Origin: Burkholderiaceae bacterium
Lineage (GTDB): Bacteria; Pseudomonadota; Gammaproteobacteria; Burkholderiales; Burkholderiaceae_C
Length of the DNA: 22,107 bases
Direction of reading: 5' to 3'
Assembly (NCBI GenBank): GCA_029864165.1
Contig: JAOTTZ010000002.1
Span: forward strand, 1 to 22,107
A model generated the notes under the pieces. That model had not been told where the DNA came from. It ran no database searches and saw only the letters and a list, made by a program, of their open reading frames with translations. This document shows positions 17,801 through 22,107 of this stretch, one piece after another (position 1 is the stretch's first letter; every line of letters begins with the position of its first letter). The translations under genes and the position numbers were made by a program.

Positions 17801-17971
17801 CGGGCGGTCGATGTTGGGCAGCTCGCGCACCTCGACGCCGAGCAGCGCGGCGAGGCCGGCGATGACGACCAGCAGGTTGAGCACCACCACCAGCCACGGC
17901 CTGCGGATGCTCAGGCTCGGCAGGTCGTTGGTGCTGTCCTGCGCGCGCTCGGGTGTGGTCTCGTCTGCCAT
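14804..17971 (-). CDS. RND efflux pump, inner-membrane permease (HAE-1 type)
   Basis: The 1055-residue product is the proton-driven transporter of the tripartite pump, AcrB-like in length and layout. The first membrane segment is at about 26-46, then the porter domain with NYPGAAPETLDAEVTRLIEG. The proton-relay aspartates in TM4 are Asp409 and Asp410 (GLVVDDSIVVLENIQR); the matching TM10 lysine is Lys930 (VGVMAKNSILMVEFADQLRD). The second half repeats the fold. These residues place it with the HAE-1 drug-export class and not the metal-exporting HME class, though the substrate is unknown. It starts at ATG 17971, 3 bp after the adaptor stop, and its own stop overlaps the channel gene start. Confidence 0.95.
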   Translation of the reverse strand: MADETTPERAQDSTNDLPSLSIRRPWLVVVLNLLVVIAGLAALLGVEVRELPNIDRPIVAVRANYPGAAPETLDAEVTRLIEGAAARVPGVYAVRSASEEGNLRVIVEFRPDVDLVDAANDVREAVARVERELPEGIENLSIIKADADAEPVIRLAVSSQSLAIDELTRAIVDRIEPELVSVPGVADVTIFGGRERVLRVRLDPARLAALGLAVDDVVAALRTARADVPAGSLKSTQREVLVRANASLSTPEQIRQLQLKPGVKLAQVAEVYFSPADATAYVRLDGRTVVSLGIVRQAQSNSVAISDGVRRIVQQINARGDDLQIQIVSDDATFIRGSIREVLTSLALSVVIVVAVVGLFLGRWRPTLVPAVAIPVALIGTLGAIWLLGFSINLLTLLALVLASGLVVDDSIVVLENIQRRRGQGLGPRAAAVLGTREVFFAIVATTAALVSVFVPISFLPSTAGRLFTEFGFVMAIAVMLSSFVALSLGPMIAARLPAEPPAEQAGRMQRLLRGIGAPAMKGYERALTAVLRRPWPLAIVCLALAAAAALLTTRLPQELAPDEDRGVLSVLLTGPDGTGLPYIDRQLEIALGAVAPLQTEGLVTKVYTVTGRYDPNRAEIVAPLADWADRKVTQRQIGERVRRALEGVPGIRVRIRGGSSISGGGASDGSLRMAITGDEHARIATAAFAFAAAIERELPGLDDVNVSWNASQPQLGLEVDRERAGELGVSVEALSALLRAAVDGYEVSEISAGDRSVPVFVESSARGATDPTDLLMLQVRASGNRLVPLAQFVRFSETAVPAELERFGQRRAVEIDLQPADGKPLQQAIDELRQLAERELPPGMSLLFRGDAATLEENSRDIAITFAIALLVIFLVLVAQFESLASAAVVMLTVPFGLAAAVFAMTIGGVSLNLYSQIGLLLLVGVMAKNSILMVEFADQLRDAGRSVREAALEAAVTRLRPIMMTMSSTVLGALPLLLGSGAGTEARAAIGAVIFGGLSLAALFTLFLTPVIYLGLARFVSRRAQQGEQLACEMAHARLHSDTARSAAAGRPR

Positions 17972-17974
17972 GGC

Positions 17975-19132
17975 CTATCCGGCGCCCACAGGGCTGGAAG
18001 CGGCGGGTTGGGCGGGCACCACGACCTGGCGCTTGCCGACGATCTCCACGCGCTGGCCTTCGCGCAGCCGCTGCACGCCTTCGACGACCACGGGCTCGCC
18101 GCCATCGATGCTGCTGTCGGCACGCGGATCGATCAGCACCTGGCCGCCTTCGCGGCGCACCGAGCGCACCATCACCTTGACCGCGCGACCATCGCGCACC
18201 GTCCAGACGAAGGAGCCTTCGCGCCCCCACTGCAGCGCCAGCTCCGGGATCACGATCAGCTGCTCGCCGGGCAGGCTCAGCCGTACGCTGAACGACATGC
18301 CCGGCCGCAGCCGATCGCCGACATTCGGCACGGCAGCCTGCAGCCGGATTTGCCGCGTCGCCGGATCGACGCGGCTGTCGATCTCGGCCACGCGGCCGTC
18401 GAAGCCTTGCTCGGGCCAGGCACTGGTGGATACGCTCAGCTTGCGCCCGACCGCCAGCGCCGCGAGGTAGCGTTCGGGCAGCTCGAAGGCCACGCGCAGC
18501 TGGCGCCGATCGTCCAGCGTGGTCAGCGCAGTGTCTGGCGTGACGCGGTCGCCCGGCATGACCTCAGCGAGCCCGATGATGCCGGCAAACGGCGCGCGCA
18601 CGGCGCGGTCGGCCAGCGCCACCTGCGCGCGCTCGAGTTCGATGCCGGCAATGCGCCGCACGCTGCGCGCCTCGTCGATGACGCTACCCGGCACCGCGCC
18701 GGAGGTGCCGGTATTCTCGTAGCGTGTCAGCAGTTGTTGCGTCACCTCGATGCGATTCCTGGCCAGTGACACCGCAAGCTTCTCGGCACGGTCGTCGAGT
18801 TGCACCAGCGTCTGACCGCTGCCGACACGATCGCCTGACTTGAAGCGCACTGCCGTGACCTCGCCGGCAACCGCCGGGCGCAACACCGCGGCGCGTTGCG
18901 CCAACCCGGAGCCCAGCACCTCGAGCCGTGCGGCATCGGTGACGGCGCGCGCCAGGGCGACAATGACAGGCACCGGCGCCGCCGCTGGGCGCGCCGGATC
19001 CTGCGCAGACTGGGCCATTGCTGCAGATGGAAACAACACTATGCACAGTGCGAGCCACAGCGCCAAGCCGCAACGCAGGCGCTGGGCCGCGGGCAGCGTG
19101 TCGGGGACAAGGAGTGGCGGAGGGGACTGCAA
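17975..19132 (-). CDS. RND efflux periplasmic adaptor (membrane fusion protein)
   Basis: The 385-residue product links the inner-membrane pump to the outer-membrane channel. A long signal region (about 1-40) contains the hydrophobic run LALWLALCIVLFPSAAMA. The barrel-sandwich halves are at about 83-113 (LRPAVAGEVTAVRFKSGDRV) and 176-208 (VRAPFAGIIGLAEVMPGDRV), separated by a coiled-coil hairpin (about 115-172). Beta-barrel and membrane-proximal domains follow (VDPATRQIRLQAAVPN, LRPGMSFSVRLSLPG). The only in-frame start before the signal peptide is TTG 19132; no ATG or GTG is available, so the true N-terminus may have been altered when this DNA was joined to its neighbour. First gene of the operon. 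Confidence 0.92.
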   Translation of the reverse strand: MQSPPPLLVPDTLPAAQRLRCGLALWLALCIVLFPSAAMAQSAQDPARPAAAPVPVIVALARAVTDAARLEVLGSGLAQRAAVLRPAVAGEVTAVRFKSGDRVGSGQTLVQLDDRAEKLAVSLARNRIEVTQQLLTRYENTGTSGAVPGSVIDEARSVRRIAGIELERAQVALADRAVRAPFAGIIGLAEVMPGDRVTPDTALTTLDDRRQLRVAFELPERYLAALAVGRKLSVSTSAWPEQGFDGRVAEIDSRVDPATRQIRLQAAVPNVGDRLRPGMSFSVRLSLPGEQLIVIPELALQWGREGSFVWTVRDGRAVKVMVRSVRREGGQVLIDPRADSSIDGGEPVVVEGVQRLREGQRVEIVGKRQVVVPAQPAASSPVGAG

Positions 19133-19274
19133 AGTCCTGCCATTTTCGGCCAGCAGCGAAACGGGCGCTATTGCTGCGGTATTTGGCCTTTTGCGCGCCG
19201 GTGCTTGGCGACTTGTTCGTAGTGCTCCCTATTCCGCTACGGCAGCAGAAGGCACGATGCGCGCCGAAGCGCTA

Positions 19275-19668
19275 CTGACTTCGCACGCTGCGCTGCACGC
19301 TGGGCGGGCTCAGGCGCGCCTGCTCATGCACTTGATCGCCGCGGCAGCAGTGCGCGCACCAGGCCCAGCCCCGACACGCCGCTACGAAATGCGGCCCGGT
19401 CGAAGTCCGCGGGCAAGGCCCCGGAGTTGGCGATACGCGCGGGCACCGTGTCGGCCGATCCTTCGCTGCGCGCGTCCTATTCGGCGCGGGTGTCGGCGTC
19501 GGCATCGGTATCGCCATGGCCGGCGATGTCGACCTGGCACACTACCTCGCCTTGCGGGCTGTGCTTGATGGCGTTGGTCAACAGTTCGTTCAGCGTCAGC
19601 GCGATAGGGGTGGATTCGGTTTCGGGCAGCACGAAGTCGAGCAGTATTGGCGTTGGACTCCTGGACTC
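19275..19668 (-). pseudogene. Sensor histidine kinase, C-terminal remnant
   Basis: On the - strand, the frame from 19668 reads ILLDFVLPETES then TPIALTLNELLTNAIKHSP, the N-box of a histidine-kinase ATPase domain. It meets an amber stop (19477-19479). In the same frame beyond it comes RIANSGALPADFDRAAF then GVSGLGLVRALLPRRSSA, the G-box region, ending at TGA 19324-19326. A second frame then gives ARLSPPSVQRSVRSQ to a stop at 19272-19274, resembling the family's C-terminal end. The phosphoacceptor His domain and any sensor part are missing; a stop (19669-19671) and a duplicated GGACTCCT block the 5' side. It lies between metH and the efflux operon, on the same strand as both. Confidence 0.75.
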
Positions 19669-19670
19669 CT
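19655..19670. repeat. 8-bp tandem duplication GGACTCCT
   Basis: GGACTCCT occurs twice in direct succession (19655-19662 and 19663-19670) at the 5' edge of the histidine-kinase remnant. The second copy contributes to the in-frame stop that closes the kinase frame on this side. It is probably a slippage duplication and one of the lesions of the pseudogene. Confidence 0.8.
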
Positions 19671-19844
19671 ACCCGCATCCTTCTCGCCGCTGAACGACAG
19701 CTTTACGGCAACGAATTCGTTCCTGCGAATGTCGCTGATAGGGTCGGTAGCGGTCCGCGGCATGTCGCACAAACGGTAAGTCGTGCGACGGAAACCTTCA
19801 CCTTTGACGTCAAGAGTCCGCAGGTTGCAAGTATCGCGTTCAGC
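19671..19844 (-). other. Unrecognised stretch between kinase remnant and metH terminator
   Basis: These 174 bases lie between the kinase remnant and the terminator of metH. On the - strand an open frame reads GEGFRRTTYRLCDMPR followed by ISDIRRNEFVAVKLSFSGEK, which looks protein-like but has no start codon downstream of the metH stop and runs into the kinase remnant in a different frame. I cannot name a family. It may be another fragment of decayed coding DNA or chance. Confidence 0.3.
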
Positions 19845-19862
19845 AAAACCCCGAGCGGGGGC
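19845..19862 (-). terminator. Intrinsic terminator of metH
   Basis: On the - strand, 8 bases after the metH stop codon, the sequence reads CCCCGCTCGGGG followed by TTTT (19845-19848). The stem has five G-C pairs in the DNA, with a two-base centre, so four pairs and a GCTC loop are realistic. Position and T-run fit a factor-independent terminator. It would insulate the kinase remnant and efflux operon from metH transcription. Confidence 0.7.
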
Positions 19863-19867
19863 CCGAC

Positions 19868-22107
19868 CTACAACAACGCCGCCAACGCGCGCCGCACCTG
19901 GTCCACGTCGCGCTGTTCGCGCCGCGCCCAATCACGCAACTGGTCGTCGCCGATCTTGCCGACGTTGAAGTACGCCGCCTCCGGGTGCGCCATATAAAAC
20001 CCGCTGACACTGGCCGCGGGAAACATGGCCATGCTTTCGGTCAGGGTCATGTCGATATCGGTCGCGGCCATCACGCGGAACATATCCGCCTTGACCAGGT
20101 GATCGGGGCATGCCGGATAGCCCGGCGCGGGGCGAATGCCGACGTACTTTTCGGCCACCAACTCTTCGACGCCGAGGCTTTCGCCCTGGGCGTAACCCCA
20201 AAACTCGGTGCGCGTGCGCTGGTGCAGACGTTCGGCGAATGCCTCGGCCAGCCGGTCAGCCATGGCCTTGAGCATGATGGCGCTGTAGTCGTCTTGCGCG
20301 TCAAGAAACTGCTTTTCTTTTTTCTCGATGCCCAGCCCCGCCGTCACGGCAAAGAGGCCGATGTAGTCGGCCACGCCCGACGCTTTGGGCGCAATGAAGT
20401 CGGCCAGGCAACGGTTGGGGCGCCGAACGCCGTCCACCACCGGCCGCTCGCTTTGTGTGCGCAGCGGCGCCCAATGCATCAATGCAGTGCCGCGCGACTC
20501 GTCGGCGTAGATTTCGATCACGTCGTCATCCACGGTATTGGCTGGGAAAAATGCGATCACCCCATTGGCGGTGAGCCAGCGGCCCTCGATCACACGCTTG
20601 AGCATGAGTTTGCCGTCTTCGAGCACACGGCGCGCGGATTCGCCGACAACCTCGTCGCTCAAGATCGCGGGGTAGGCTCCCGCCAAATCCCAGGTCTGAA
20701 AGAATGGGCCCCAGTCGATGCAGGCGGCGAGCTCGGCCAAGTCGTAGTTCTTGAACACCCGGCGACCGATGAACTTGGGTTTGGTCGGTGTGTACCCGGT
20801 CCAGTCGATGGGCGTCTTGTTGGCGCGTGCCTGCGACAGGGTCACCATGGGCGTGGCCTTTTTGTTGGCGTGCTGCACGCGCACACGGTCGTAGTCGCTG
20901 GCCAGTTGCGCGAGGTACGGCGCAGCGCGCTCTTCGCTGAGCAAATCGCCGCACACGTTGACGGCGCGGCTGGCGTCGGGCACATACACCACCGGGCCGT
21001 CGTAGTGCGGCGAGATCTTCACAGCCGTGTGCACGCGGCTGGTGGTGGCGCCGCCGATCAGCAGCGGAATCTTCTTGCCGCCAAAGTAGTCGTCGCGCTG
21101 CATCTCGCCGGCCACGTATTGCATCTCCTCCAAGCTCGGCGTGATCAGCCCGCTCAAGCCGACGATGTCGGCGTCCACTTCCTTCGCCTTGGCGAGAATG
21201 TCTTTGCAGGGCACCATCACGCCCATATTCACCACTTCGAAGTTGTTGCATTGCAGCACCACAGTCACGATATTTTTGCCGATGTCGTGCACGTCGCCTT
21301 TCACGGTGGCGATGACGATCTTGCCCCGGGGCTTGGCCTGGCCACCGGCGTCCACCAGCGCTTTTTTCTCCGCTTCGATGTAGGGCAGCAGGTGCGCGAC
21401 GGCCTGTTTCATCACGCGCGCGCTTTTCACGACCTGCGGCAAGAACATCTTGCCTTGGCCGAACAGGTCGCCGACGATGTTCATGCCGTCCATCAGCGGG
21501 CCTTCGATCACTTGCAGCGGCCGGCCGCCCTGCGCGTTGATGCGCTGGTACACCTCTTCGGTGTCTTCGACGATGAAGTCGTTGATGCCGTGCACCAGCG
21601 CATGGCTCAGGCGCTCGTCCACCGGCTTGGCGCGCCACGCAAACTTGGCCGAATCGTCCTTGGCCTGCCCCTTGGCACTCTCGGCCACTTCGATCAAGCG
21701 CTCGCCGGCATCGGGCCGGCGGTTCAGCACCACGTCTTCGACGCGTTCGCGCAGTTCGGGCTCGAGATCGTCGTACACGCCCACCATGCCGGCGTTGACG
21801 ATGCCCATGTCCATGCCGGCGGCAATCGCGTGGTAGAGAAACACGGTGTGGATTGCCTCGCGCACCGGGTCGTTGCCGCGGAACGAAAAACTCACGTTGC
21901 TGACGCCGCCGCTGACCTTGGCACCGGGCAGGTTTTCTTTGATCCAGCGTGTCGCGTTGATGAAATCGACGGCGTAGTTGTTGTGCTCTTCGATTCCCGT
22001 TGCGATGGCGAAGATGTTGGGGTCGAAAATAACGTCTTCGGGCGCAAAGCCGACCTCATCGACCAACATGCGGTAGGCACGTTCGCAGATCTCGATCTTG
22101 CGTTCGT
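19868..22107 (-). CDS. metH: Cobalamin-dependent methionine synthase, 3' part (partial)
   Basis: MetH transfers the methyl group of methyltetrahydrofolate via cobalamin to homocysteine. The window holds the last 745 residues; the gene continues past the right edge. In order they show the end of the pterin-binding barrel ([20 protein letters not shown]), the cobalamin cap ([20 protein letters not shown]), the B12-binding domain with [11 protein letters not shown], whose His (codon 21287-21289) is the lower cobalt ligand, and the C-terminal reactivation domain with the SAM-binding motif [12 protein letters not shown]. It ends in RRALAALL at TAG 19868-19870. In many Burkholderiales the homocysteine-binding domain is encoded by a separate gene; whether that holds here lies outside the window. 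No lesion is seen. Confidence 0.96.
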   Translation of the reverse strand, partial: ERKIEICERAYRMLVDEVGFAPEDVIFDPNIFAIATGIEEHNNYAVDFINATRWIKENLPGAKVSGGVSNVSFSFRGNDPVREAIHTVFLYHAIAAGMDMGIVNAGMVGVYDDLEPELRERVEDVVLNRRPDAGERLIEVAESAKGQAKDDSAKFAWRAKPVDERLSHALVHGINDFIVEDTEEVYQRINAQGGRPLQVIEGPLMDGMNIVGDLFGQGKMFLPQVVKSARVMKQAVAHLLPYIEAEKKALVDAGGQAKPRGKIVIATVKGDVHDIGKNIVTVVLQCNNFEVVNMGVMVPCKDILAKAKEVDADIVGLSGLITPSLEEMQYVAGEMQRDDYFGGKKIPLLIGGATTSRVHTAVKISPHYDGPVVYVPDASRAVNVCGDLLSEERAAPYLAQLASDYDRVRVQHANKKATPMVTLSQARANKTPIDWTGYTPTKPKFIGRRVFKNYDLAELAACIDWGPFFQTWDLAGAYPAILSDEVVGESARRVLEDGKLMLKRVIEGRWLTANGVIAFFPANTVDDDVIEIYADESRGTALMHWAPLRTQSERPVVDGVRRPNRCLADFIAPKASGVADYIGLFAVTAGLGIEKKEKQFLDAQDDYSAIMLKAMADRLAEAFAERLHQRTRTEFWGYAQGESLGVEELVAEKYVGIRPAPGYPACPDHLVKADMFRVMAATDIDMTLTESMAMFPAASVSGFYMAHPEAAYFNVGKIGDDQLRDWARREQRDVDQVRRALAALL

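Overview
The window looks like a chromosomal segment of a betaproteobacterium, most likely of the order Burkholderiales. Two things point there. The gene order runs rplN to secY, then infA and rpmJ, then rpsM-rpsK-rpsD-rpoA-rplQ, then dsbD. The ribosomal protein sequences also have a Burkholderiales character. This is inferred from family knowledge; no 16S gene or other marker is present. There are no tRNA, rRNA, IS or CRISPR features that I can support.

Region 1 (1-9495, + strand) is the end of the S10 operon (3' end of rpsQ), the complete spc operon and the complete alpha operon: L14, L24, L5, S14, S8, L6, L18, S5, L30, L15, SecY, IF-1, L36, S13, S11, S4, RNA polymerase alpha and L17. All 18 full-length genes appear intact. 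The 265-bp gap between rpsQ and rplN holds a probable extended -10 promoter and a leader in which three short segments can form two mutually exclusive hairpins.

Region 2 (9496-11590, + strand) is dsbD, the membrane thiol-disulfide reductase, with all six expected redox cysteines. Region 3 (11591-13337) is accessory, low-confidence DNA. It has two small orphan reading frames, four copies of an 11-bp motif around the palindrome CGCATGCG, a broken RelE/HigB-type toxin fragment and a broken response regulator on the - strand.

Region 4 (13338-19132, - strand) is a compact RND efflux operon: adaptor, HAE-1 type inner-membrane pump and NodT-type outer-membrane lipoprotein. The pump and channel genes overlap by four bases and the adaptor and pump genes are 3 bp apart. 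Its base composition is visibly more G+C rich than the ribosomal operons. Upstream of it (19275-19668, - strand) lies a decayed sensor histidine kinase. The kinase and response-regulator remnants lie on the same strand on either side of the efflux operon, so a two-component pair has probably been split and then lost.

Region 5 (19868-22107, - strand) is the 3' three quarters of a cobalamin-dependent methionine synthase gene, followed at once by a good intrinsic terminator.

The left half is ordinary core genome. The points worth a second look are the spc leader, the efflux operon framed by dead regulators, the CGCATGCG repeat cluster and the toxin remnant. I see no convincing new biological system.
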